From: an uncultured Duncaniella sp.
GTDB lineage: Bacteria; Bacteroidota; Bacteroidia; Bacteroidales; Muribaculaceae
Direction: 5' to 3'
DNA length: 64,000 nt
NCBI GenBank assembly: GCA_958352885.1
Contig: CATWQI010000011.1
Span: 1 to 64,000, forward strand
The translations under genes and the position numbers were made by a program. Positions 9,579 to 17,846 of this stretch are shown here, one piece after another (position 1 is the stretch's first letter; each line of letters starts with the position of its first letter). Under the pieces are notes generated by a model that was not told where the DNA came from, ran no database searches, and saw only the letters and a program-made list of their open reading frames with translations.

Positions 9579-11711
9579 TCAGTCTTTTTTAGGCATAGGG
9601 AGTTTGCCCGGGTGCGGAGTACCCGGCTGTTCTATGCCGTCACGCTCAAGGAGAGCATCGATAGTCGCATCCTTGCCACGGAAACGTCGATAGAGTACCG
9701 AAGGATGCTCTGTACCACCCTTCTCAAGGATATTTTTGCGGAAAGAATCAGCAATCTCCTGATTGAATATGCCGTTCTCCTTAAAATGGGCGAAAGCATC
9801 AGCGTCAAGCACCTCTGCCCATTTGTAACTGTAATAACCCGCCGCATATCCGCCGGAGAAGATATGAGAGAATGTGGGACCGAACATAGAGCCCGGAATC
9901 GGCTCGAACATAGCGACTGACTCCATCGACTTACGCTCAAACTCTTCAGCGTCGGTCACCGGTTCGGTAATAGTATGCCATGCCATGTCTGTGAGACCGA
10001 AACTCAGCTGACGCAAGCATGAATAGGCAGCGCCAAAACGTGACGATGATATAATCTGATTCACATACTCCTGCGGGATTGACTCACCGGTCTGATAATG
10101 GCGGGCAAAACCGTCAAGGAATGACTTCTCAGTGAGATAATTCTCATTGAATTGAGACGGAAGCTCCACAAAATCACGCAGCACGCTCGTACCTGAAAGC
10201 GAGGAATACTTCGTATTGGCAAACAGTCCGTGCAAGGCATGTCCGAACTCATGGAGGAATGTCTCTACCTCATAAGGTGTCAGCAGGGAGGGTTTTGAGT
10301 CGGTAGGCTTGGTGAAATTCATCACGATTGACACATGCGGACGCGAATTCACACCATCGGCAGTAATCTCCTGGTCCTTGAAACCTGTCATCCAGGCACC
10401 GGGACGCTTGCTGGCTCTCGGGAAGAAATCAGTATAAATCACACCCATGTATGAGCCGTCCTTGTCAATCACCTCAAACGCAGTGACATCGGGATGATAC
10501 ACCGGTATGTCAGGATTCTTTTTGAATGTGATGCCATAGAGTTTAGTAGCAAGACCGAACACACCGTCAATCACACTGTTAAGCTCGAAGTAGGGACGGA
10601 GCTTCTCCTCGTCGTAAGCATACTTGGCATTGCGCAGCTTGTTGGAATAGTAACTGTAATCCCATGGTTTGATTTCAATGGGTTTTCCCTCAAGTTTTGA
10701 TGCGAACTCTGTCAGCTCAGCAAACTCCGCCTGCTGGGCGGGACGGTATGCGTCACGCAGGGAATGGAGCAGTTCATATACCTTTTCGGGAGTCTGCGCC
10801 ATAGTGTTCTCAAGCGAATAAGCGGCATAATTCTTGTAGCCGAGAAGATTTGCAATCTTGAGACGAAGCTCCGCAATCTCCTTCATCACGGGTATATTAT
10901 TGTACTCTCCCTTCATGTTTCTGCCTGTATAGAGACGATTCATCTTCTCACGCAGGTCCCGACGGTCGCTATACTTCATAAAAGCCATGTAAACAGGCTG
11001 GTCAAGAGTAAACTGGTACTCCCCTTCCCGTCCCTTCTCCCTGGCAGCGAGAGCGGCGGCATCTACCGAGCTTTCAGGGAGACCGGCAAGGTCATCGGCT
11101 GAAAGCCAGATTTCGTAAGTATTCATCTCTTTAAGCACATTCTGTCCAAATATGGTGGTCAGTTCGCTCAAACGTGCGGAGAGCTTCCTGTAAGTGTCAC
11201 GGTCATCACCTTCGAGAAGTGCGCCGCTACGGCGGAACGAGTCATAGGTATCCTTGAGGAGCATGCTGTCCTCTGTGTCAAGATTGAATTTATCACGATT
11301 GTCATACACCGACCGGATGCGTTGCCACAATCCTTCGTTAAGCGACACAGAAGTGCCGTAGTCCGAAAGCTTAGGTGTGATTTTCATCGACAATTCCATC
11401 ATTGAGTCATCGCTGAGAGCTGAAAGGAGGGGTCCGAACACATTGAGCACCCGGCTGAGCTCCTTATCAGCATTGGCAAACGCGACAATCGTATTCTCGA
11501 AATCAGGAGCGGCAGGATTGCTGACTATCGCATCTATATTTTCCAGACCGAGCTTGATACCGCGGTCAATAGCCGGCTCATAGTCGGTAACGGAAATCTT
11601 GTCAAACGGCACCGTGCCATGCGGCGTGCCGGTAAATTCCTGTGAAAAAGGATTCTGGGCTTGAATCATAATACTTGTAGCGGCAAAAGCCGATAAAATG
11701 GTTTTACGCAT
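9579..11711 (-). CDS. dcp: Exported M3-family peptidyl-dipeptidase (Dcp-like)
   Basis: Zinc metallopeptidase that typically removes dipeptides from peptide C-termini. With the start at 11711 it has 710 residues and opens with a signal peptide (MRKTILSAFAATSIMIQAQ). An in-frame ATG at 11798 would add 29 residues that bury the signal, so it is rejected. The zinc site is H487-E488-F-G-H491 in a typical M3 context (FLHEFGHALHG), followed by the substrate loop with DFVELPSQF. Its size and motif context match Dcp and oligopeptidase A. The TPR gene lies 40 bases upstream on the same strand, suggesting one operon. The likely role is periplasmic peptide turnover. Confidence 0.92.
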   Translation of the reverse strand: MRKTILSAFAATSIMIQAQNPFSQEFTGTPHGTVPFDKISVTDYEPAIDRGIKLGLENIDAIVSNPAAPDFENTIVAFANADKELSRVLNVFGPLLSALSDDSMMELSMKITPKLSDYGTSVSLNEGLWQRIRSVYDNRDKFNLDTEDSMLLKDTYDSFRRSGALLEGDDRDTYRKLSARLSELTTIFGQNVLKEMNTYEIWLSADDLAGLPESSVDAAALAAREKGREGEYQFTLDQPVYMAFMKYSDRRDLREKMNRLYTGRNMKGEYNNIPVMKEIAELRLKIANLLGYKNYAAYSLENTMAQTPEKVYELLHSLRDAYRPAQQAEFAELTEFASKLEGKPIEIKPWDYSYYSNKLRNAKYAYDEEKLRPYFELNSVIDGVFGLATKLYGITFKKNPDIPVYHPDVTAFEVIDKDGSYMGVIYTDFFPRASKRPGAWMTGFKDQEITADGVNSRPHVSIVMNFTKPTDSKPSLLTPYEVETFLHEFGHALHGLFANTKYSSLSGTSVLRDFVELPSQFNENYLTEKSFLDGFARHYQTGESIPQEYVNQIISSSRFGAAYSCLRQLSFGLTDMAWHTITEPVTDAEEFERKSMESVAMFEPIPGSMFGPTFSHIFSGGYAAGYYSYKWAEVLDADAFAHFKENGIFNQEIADSFRKNILEKGGTEHPSVLYRRFRGKDATIDALLERDGIEQPGTPHPGKLPMPKKD

Positions 11712-11751
11712 GAAAAAAATATGGTTATGATTGGATTTGACACCGATAATA

Positions 11752-13959
11752 TCACAACGGCCCTCCAAGCTCTTGTGACCGCGTGGCAGCCTTATCAATT
11801 ATTATGCCGAGAAGAAGTTCATCAACCGCCTCTGCTCTCGAAGTGAGATAAGCATCAGCCTTCATCGCATTAATGAAAGCCTCCACGTCAAAATTACGGG
11901 CGGCAATTGAGGCCGCATACCTCTCGACAGCCTCGTTTAGATGCCCTGTCAGCAATTCAAGATGTCCGGCATTGAGAAAATCCTCAGCCGAGGGTGCCCC
12001 TGTCAGGAGTATGGAAATATACTTTCTGCCTCGCTCGTAGTCACCAGCCAGCAAAGAGCACCATGCTATCGGACGTGTGGATTTCTCGGATTCTCCGGCA
12101 ATAAATTCAGCCTTGAAAAACTGCTTCAAAGCCTCCTCATAGTTACCTGTCTCCATTAGACAATATCCTATATTGAGAGCCAAATTGGCATCATCAGGCT
12201 TGAATTCAGCCAATTTGCGGTAATATGGCAACGCCTTGTCCCATTGACGCATAGCACGATAGCATGAGGCAAGGCGGCGCATGGTCCACCGGCTCTCGGA
12301 GTTGAGCAACTCACTCTGCTCATAATAACGCAATGCCCCGCCGATATCCCCTACCGACTGACGGCAATAACCCATCTTCTGGAATAGCTCAGCCGACGGC
12401 GGAATCCGGAAAGACAGTTTGTCGAATATATCAAACGCATCTATATAATATTTACGTTTGAAATAGAATTCACCTACAAGCTGAAGGGTCTCGGCATCAT
12501 CAAACACACCCTGAAGCAACGGATGAGCCACAAGGTTAAGCGAGGTGTTGAACGGGTCCTTGAACTCCCCTTTACGGCGGAAAAGTTTGAAGAACCTATA
12601 CAAATCCTGCACGAACTTATTGGCAATACCCTCTCTCCACTTCTTATCGGAATTTAATTCCGCAAGATTCATCTGTGCCATCTGGTCAGAATGGGCTCTC
12701 AACTGGTCGGTCATGACACGTCGCTGACTTTCAGGCACCTGCCCGAGAGAAAGTATGACCGAAAACTTGTCACTGTTACAGAACATCGGCGCACTGACTA
12801 TCATCTCAAACAGCATGCGGGTAGAGGCATCAAGCGTACCTGTCATGAGCGAATGGGACGAATGGAACGGGAGAAACCAATTCGATATGTCATTGAAGAA
12901 CGGGAATGTCTTAAGCTTGCTGAACGTGCCCATCAGCACATCTCCGCCATCTTCCTGGATTTCCTGAAGCTCCTTCAGCCTGTCAGCCACCCCCGACTTC
13001 TCAAGCAACTCCTCCCATTCGGGATTCATCTCGATTGATGCCGGATCGGCAGGGATATCTTTAAGTTTTTCAATCTCCGGCTTCAGTTTCATCATCTGCG
13101 GGATGACCTCATCAGTCAGTTTACGGCTTATACGCTCCGTCTCGCGGGCACGGATAAACTGGAACTGAATCATTTTCACATCCGCAGCCCACCAGGGCTT
13201 TTCGGCAAGCGCCTCAAACCTGTTACGCAGCTTTCGGCTCATAGGACGGTCACAATGAGTCCACATACCTATAAGCAGACCACACATCGAGCGCACCGAA
13301 AGTTCTGTTTCAGTAGATTCGCAGCCGTCCATCAGCAACCGTAACCTACGCTCGTCATAGTATTCAAGCAGACCAAGCACTATGGCTCCGACCATCAGTG
13401 ACTTGAAATGTGAGGGTAAAGCCTTATCGCTAAACACGGCATCCAAAGCCGTCTGGTCATCCACACTAAGCGGATATGATATCCAGACGAGATTAAATAT
13501 GCGCTTCTCCAAATCCTCGGCGCGCTGAGTCAATTCACGTTGTGCCTGCTCGACATTCTCAGCAAGTACGGAGAGGGACAGGCGGTCACTCACCCGGCGG
13601 TACTCGTCTATGAGAGATGACACACTCTCATCACGACGCATGTTGCTGTAGCGCAAAGTGTTAAAGTATAGCGTAGACGCATCCGCCACATGAGAATTAC
13701 GTGTAATCCTGTCCGCCAGCGTACGGATTGACGCCACGAGGTCATCGTAAAGCTCCGCCCTTCCGGGATCCGGCATACCTTCAAGAGCATAGCGGGTCAT
13801 GAAGGCGTAGCTCTCGCGCAAGCTTGTAATCTCAGCCTTGATTTCCCAAAGTGAAGGGTCGGCAGCCACGGAGTTTTCAAGCATGTCGAATGCCGGAGTA
13901 AGACGCCTTGCCGCAAGCAGACGTTCTATATCTTTTGTTATATTGATTGCATTATTCAT
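11752..13959 (-). CDS. Large TPR-containing protein of unknown function
   Basis: It has 735 residues with no signal peptide and no clear membrane segment, so it is probably cytoplasmic. The first 480 residues are alpha-helical and not recognisable to me. From about 500 to 690 there are tandem tetratricopeptide repeats, for example YYEQSELLNSESRWTMRRLA, YYRKLAEFKPDDANLALNIG and QFFKAEFIAGESEKSTRPIA, which normally bind other proteins. The predicted transcription start lies only a few bases before the ATG. It is first in a two-gene unit with the exported M3 peptidase. No enzymatic function is claimed. Confidence 0.8.
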   Translation of the reverse strand: MNNAINITKDIERLLAARRLTPAFDMLENSVAADPSLWEIKAEITSLRESYAFMTRYALEGMPDPGRAELYDDLVASIRTLADRITRNSHVADASTLYFNTLRYSNMRRDESVSSLIDEYRRVSDRLSLSVLAENVEQAQRELTQRAEDLEKRIFNLVWISYPLSVDDQTALDAVFSDKALPSHFKSLMVGAIVLGLLEYYDERRLRLLMDGCESTETELSVRSMCGLLIGMWTHCDRPMSRKLRNRFEALAEKPWWAADVKMIQFQFIRARETERISRKLTDEVIPQMMKLKPEIEKLKDIPADPASIEMNPEWEELLEKSGVADRLKELQEIQEDGGDVLMGTFSKLKTFPFFNDISNWFLPFHSSHSLMTGTLDASTRMLFEMIVSAPMFCNSDKFSVILSLGQVPESQRRVMTDQLRAHSDQMAQMNLAELNSDKKWREGIANKFVQDLYRFFKLFRRKGEFKDPFNTSLNLVAHPLLQGVFDDAETLQLVGEFYFKRKYYIDAFDIFDKLSFRIPPSAELFQKMGYCRQSVGDIGGALRYYEQSELLNSESRWTMRRLASCYRAMRQWDKALPYYRKLAEFKPDDANLALNIGYCLMETGNYEEALKQFFKAEFIAGESEKSTRPIAWCSLLAGDYERGRKYISILLTGAPSAEDFLNAGHLELLTGHLNEAVERYAASIAARNFDVEAFINAMKADAYLTSRAEAVDELLLGIIIDKAATRSQELGGPL

Positions 13960-13966
13960 TTCGGTA

Positions 13967-14002
13967 CAAATTTAATATTTATTCTGCAAAAATCGTGCCA
14001 AA
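13967..14002 (-). promoter_or_regulatory. Promoter for the TPR-dcp unit
   Basis: On the minus strand TAAATTTG (13967-13974) fits TAnnTTTG. A TTTG lies upstream at 13999-14002 with a 24-base spacer, slightly long. It shares the 110-base divergent gap with the dxr promoter. Confidence 0.5.
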
Positions 14003-14017
14003 ATGAGGGATTTTCAC

Positions 14018-14025
14018 TAAATTTG
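14018..14025 (+). promoter_or_regulatory. -7 box of the dxr promoter
   Basis: TAAATTTG fits TAnnTTTG and lies 45 bases before the dxr ATG. No convincing TTTG -33 box is seen at the expected distance. Confidence 0.55.
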
Positions 14026-14069
14026 CAGTTCTTTAGTAACGGTATAAAAACATATATCAGAAATCCCAG

Positions 14070-15224
14070 ATGCCTAAAAATATAGCAATCCTTGGTTCCA
14101 CCGGTTCAATCGGCACACAGACCCTGGATGTAATTTCACAATTTCCGGAACGGTTCAGCGCCCGCATCCTTGCCGCTGGCAACAATGTGGAGATGCTAAT
14201 CAGCCAGGCGGTGAAGCATCGTCCCGCCCTTGCCATCATTGCCAACGAAAGCAAGTACGGACAACTTCGTGACGCACTTGCTCCGCTCGGCATTGAGATG
14301 GCGGCAGGAGCCGAAGCTATGGCTGACGCAATGGAGCGTGACGATTTTGACACTGTAGTCACTGCCACCGTGGGGTACAGCGGGCTTCTTCCTACCATCC
14401 GTGCAATCCGTTCAGGAAAGAACATAGCACTCGCCAACAAGGAAACTCTTGTTGTGGCAGGCGAGCTCGTAACAAAACTGCTGTCACAATCCGAATCCAC
14501 CGTCATTCCGGTCGACTCGGAGCATTCCGCCATATACCAGTGCCTGCGCGGAGAGGACAACAGCTCAGTAAGCAAACTCATTATCACAGCTTCCGGCGGT
14601 CCATTCAGGACTTGGGATCGCAAAGATATTGAGAATGTCACAGCCGAACAGGCTCTCCATCACCCGCGCTGGAATATGGGCGCCAAAATAACAATCGACT
14701 CGGCAACCATGCTCAACAAGGCATTCGAAATCATCGAAGCACGCTGGCTATTCGACATCGAACCGGCAAGGATTGAAGCTGTGGTACACCCGCAATCAAT
14801 AGTCCACTCGATGGTTGAATTCATCGACGGAGCCGTAAAAGCCCAACTTGGCATTCCCGACATGCACCTGCCCATCCGTTATGCACTTGGCGACGCCACG
14901 AGACTCACCAGCGCCGAACGTCCGCTCTCGCTTACCGACTATGCTACCCTGACGTTCGAAAAACCGGACGAAGGGAAATTCCCATGTCTCACCCTCGCAT
15001 CAAGAGCTCTTACCGAGGGCGGCAATACGGCATGTATCATAAATGCGGCTAACGAAGTGGCAGTAAACGCATTCCTTCACGGAAAAATTTCATTTCCGGC
15101 AATATTCGAGACCATAAGTGAGGCATTGGTCAACATACCATACATCTCCAACCCGACCCTTGAAGACTATGTGGCGAGCCATCATGCCACTATCAAGTGG
15201 GCTACCGGGAAGGTAAACCGCTAA
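14070..15224 (+). CDS. dxr: 1-deoxy-D-xylulose 5-phosphate reductoisomerase
   Basis: Second enzyme of the MEP isoprenoid pathway; it rearranges and reduces DXP to MEP with NADPH and a divalent metal. It has 384 residues, normal length. The N-terminal Rossmann motif is GSTGSIGTQ (9-17). Family motifs follow in order: ANKETLVVAGEL, PVDSEHSAIYQCL (metal-binding D and E), TASGGPF, and HPRWNMGAKITIDSATMLNK. The gene is followed closely by rseP, as often in bacteria, and appears to start a run of plus-strand genes reaching the DPP III gene. Confidence 0.98.
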   Translation: MPKNIAILGSTGSIGTQTLDVISQFPERFSARILAAGNNVEMLISQAVKHRPALAIIANESKYGQLRDALAPLGIEMAAGAEAMADAMERDDFDTVVTATVGYSGLLPTIRAIRSGKNIALANKETLVVAGELVTKLLSQSESTVIPVDSEHSAIYQCLRGEDNSSVSKLIITASGGPFRTWDRKDIENVTAEQALHHPRWNMGAKITIDSATMLNKAFEIIEARWLFDIEPARIEAVVHPQSIVHSMVEFIDGAVKAQLGIPDMHLPIRYALGDATRLTSAERPLSLTDYATLTFEKPDEGKFPCLTLASRALTEGGNTACIINAANEVAVNAFLHGKISFPAIFETISEALVNIPYISNPTLEDYVASHHATIKWATGKVNR

Positions 15225-15250
15225 CCCCAAAAAACTGTAACAGAACCATA

Positions 15251-16606
15251 ATGGAAGCATTTCTCATAAAAGCGGCACAATTAATTGTAGCATTGGCATT
15301 TCTCGTGATTATCCATGAGTTCGGTCACTACATATTCGCCCGCATATTCGGTATCAAAGTAGAAAAATTCTACATGTTCTTTGACCCTTACTTCTCGCTC
15401 GTAAAGTGGAAGCCGAAACCCAAGAAAAACGCCGACCCTAACAAAACATCTTGGCGTGACACAGAGTACGGGATAGGCTGGATACCGCTGGGAGGATACT
15501 GCAAGATAGCCGGAATGATTGACGAGTCAATGGACACCGAGCAGATGAAACAGGAACCTAAACCCTGGGAATTCCGAACCAAGCCCGCTTATCAGCGACT
15601 CCTTGTGATGCTCGGAGGCGTACTGTTCAATTTCATACTCGCCATACTCATCTACGCAGGCATTGCCATGCACTGGGGTTCCCAGTACATACCATTCGAA
15701 GCTGCCACCGAGGGCTTTGATTTCGTCCCGGCCGCCCAGGCTGTCGGATTCCGTAACGGTGATATCCCCCTTATGGCTGACGGCGAGAAGCTCGATGCCT
15801 CCAAAGGTGATTATCCGTACCAGATGGCGGAAGCAAAGACTGTGACTGTGCTCCGCAACAAAAAGGACACAGTGCAAATCAGCATACCGGAAAATTTCAT
15901 ATTCCGGCTTAACGAGGACAAAGGCTTCCTCGGCTACCGACTACCTGTATACATCGACCGAATCGTGGCAGGAGAGGCAGCCGCCAAAGCAGGACTGAAG
16001 GAAGGTGACCACATAGTGGCTGTCGACACCATCCCTACGCCCACCTATACAGAACTCACTCCCGCCCTGACCGCATTTGCGGGCAAAGAGACAACTGTGA
16101 CCGTGGAACGTGACGGCAAACAGCTCACCATGCCTATCACCCCTAACGAATTCGGGAAACTCGGATTCCAGTTACGCCCGCTCACCGCTATCTACAAGCC
16201 TGTCACCATTGACTACGGCTTTTTCCAGTCATTTCCCAAAGGATGGGAAATCGGCACCACGACACTTGGCAACTATGTCAGCTCGATGAAACATGTATTC
16301 TCGTCGGAAGGCGCACAGAGCCTCGGAGGCTTCGGAGCTATCGGCAACATGTTCCCGGAGAAATGGAACTGGCTTTCCTTCTGGGAAATCACAGCCTTCC
16401 TGTCAGTCGCGCTCGCATTCATGAACATCATCCCCATACCCGGACTCGACGGCGGCCATGTGATGTTCCTGATATGGGAAATCGTGACACGCCGCAAACC
16501 GTCTGAAAAGGTACTGATAGTGGCACAATACATCGGAATGGCGTTCCTGCTTCTGCTCCTGCTCTATGCCAACGGCAACGATATATTCCGTGCATTCCTA
16601 AAATAG
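15251..16606 (+). CDS. rseP: Site-2 membrane metalloprotease RseP
   Basis: Intramembrane zinc protease that cleaves anti-sigma factors and remnant signal peptides. It has 451 residues from the ATG at 15251; an in-frame ATG at 15197 lies inside dxr and would add a charged stretch before the first membrane helix, so it is rejected. The zinc site is H22-E-F-G-H26 in the first helix and the third ligand region is L399-D400-G-G-H403 in the C-terminal helix (NIIPIPGLDGGH). A PDZ domain is seen around VAGEAAAKAGLKEGDHIVAV. A soluble segment rich in Lys and Pro follows the first helix (about 50-115). The next gene starts 7 bases after the stop. Confidence 0.95.
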   Translation: MEAFLIKAAQLIVALAFLVIIHEFGHYIFARIFGIKVEKFYMFFDPYFSLVKWKPKPKKNADPNKTSWRDTEYGIGWIPLGGYCKIAGMIDESMDTEQMKQEPKPWEFRTKPAYQRLLVMLGGVLFNFILAILIYAGIAMHWGSQYIPFEAATEGFDFVPAAQAVGFRNGDIPLMADGEKLDASKGDYPYQMAEAKTVTVLRNKKDTVQISIPENFIFRLNEDKGFLGYRLPVYIDRIVAGEAAAKAGLKEGDHIVAVDTIPTPTYTELTPALTAFAGKETTVTVERDGKQLTMPITPNEFGKLGFQLRPLTAIYKPVTIDYGFFQSFPKGWEIGTTTLGNYVSSMKHVFSSEGAQSLGGFGAIGNMFPEKWNWLSFWEITAFLSVALAFMNIIPIPGLDGGHVMFLIWEIVTRRKPSEKVLIVAQYIGMAFLLLLLLYANGNDIFRAFLK

Positions 16607-16613
16607 CAACATC

Positions 16614-17801
16614 ATGTCAGAACTCAAAACAATAATCCTGAAACGCGGCAAGGAAGAATCCTTGCTCAGATTCCACCCCTGGGTATTCTCCGGAGCGATA
16701 GCCGTACTTCCCGACGGTATCGAGGAGGGTGAGACCGTGAGGGTTGTGTCATCGGAAGGCAAACTGCTCGGCACAGGGCACTACGAGATAGGCTCCATAG
16801 CCGTGCGCATACTCGACCCTGCCGACACTGCAATCGATGAAGCATTTTTCAACGAGAGACTTATGCAGGCATGGAAACTGCGCTGCCATCTCGGACTCAT
16901 CCGCCCTGACAACTCCACCTTCCGTCTGGTTCATGGCGAAGGTGACTTCCTGCCGGGATGCGTGGTGGATGTCTACGGAAAGACTGCAGTACTGCAGGCT
17001 CACAGCCCCGGCATGCACTATGCCCGCAACATCATAGCCAAGGCTCTTGTATCACTTCCCGATGCAGGAATCGAAAATGTATACTACAAATCGGAGACAA
17101 CATTGCCGTTCAAGGCACGCCTTGACCCCGTGAACGACTACATCATAGGGGGATTTGAGACGAACATTGCCGAGGAGAACGGACTGAAATTCAACATAGA
17201 CTGGCTTAAGGGGCAGAAAACCGGATTCTTCGTGGACCAGCGTGACAACCGGACATTGCTGCAAAAGTACAGCAATGGTGCCCGTGTACTGAACATGTTC
17301 TGCTATACAGGAGGCTTTTCAGTCTATGCGATGCGTGGAGGAGCGGAACTTGTCCATTCCGTGGACAGCTCGGCAAAAGCAGTCACACTCACCGACGCCA
17401 ATGTCGAACTAAACTTCCCCGGTGACACACGTCATAAGGCATTTGCCCAGGACGCATTCAAGTACCTTGCATCAATGCAGAAAGGTGAATATGACCTTAT
17501 AATCCTCGATCCTCCGGCATTTGCCAAGCACCGTAGTGCCATACGCAATGCCATGATCGGATACCGCAGACTTAACGCTGCCGCATTTGAAAAGATAGCC
17601 CCCGGGGGAATTCTCTTCACGTTCTCATGCTCGCAAGCTATCTCCAAAGAGCAGTTCCGCCTTGCAGTCTTCACCGCAGCTGCAATGTCAGGGCGCAAAG
17701 TGCGAATACTCCATCAGCTCACACAGCCAGCCGACCACCCTGTCAACATATACCATCCCGAAGGCGAATATCTCAAGGGACTTGTGCTCGCAGTAGAATA
17801 G
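16614..17801 (+). CDS. RlmI-like class I SAM-dependent rRNA methyltransferase
   Basis: It has 395 residues: an N-terminal PUA domain (LKRGKEESLLRFHPWVFSGAI, 8-28), a linking domain with GFFVDQRDNR, and a Rossmann methyltransferase fold with VLNMFCYTGGFSVYAMRGGA and the catalytic-loop motif LDPPAFAKH. This architecture is that of RlmI (YccW), which makes m5C1962 in 23S rRNA. The exact target in this organism is inferred from the family. It lies 7 bases after rseP, so co-translation is likely. Confidence 0.9.
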   Translation: MSELKTIILKRGKEESLLRFHPWVFSGAIAVLPDGIEEGETVRVVSSEGKLLGTGHYEIGSIAVRILDPADTAIDEAFFNERLMQAWKLRCHLGLIRPDNSTFRLVHGEGDFLPGCVVDVYGKTAVLQAHSPGMHYARNIIAKALVSLPDAGIENVYYKSETTLPFKARLDPVNDYIIGGFETNIAEENGLKFNIDWLKGQKTGFFVDQRDNRTLLQKYSNGARVLNMFCYTGGFSVYAMRGGAELVHSVDSSAKAVTLTDANVELNFPGDTRHKAFAQDAFKYLASMQKGEYDLIILDPPAFAKHRSAIRNAMIGYRRLNAAAFEKIAPGGILFTFSCSQAISKEQFRLAVFTAAAMSGRKVRILHQLTQPADHPVNIYHPEGEYLKGLVLAVE

Positions 17802-17846
17802 ACCTTAACAAATTACCAACCATAAACTTAATAAACCAACACAAAC

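Noticed and set aside
9474..9920. Plus-strand open frame of 148 codons
   Set aside because: It lies opposite the terminator and the 3' end of the M3 peptidase gene and has no recognisable domain or promoter.
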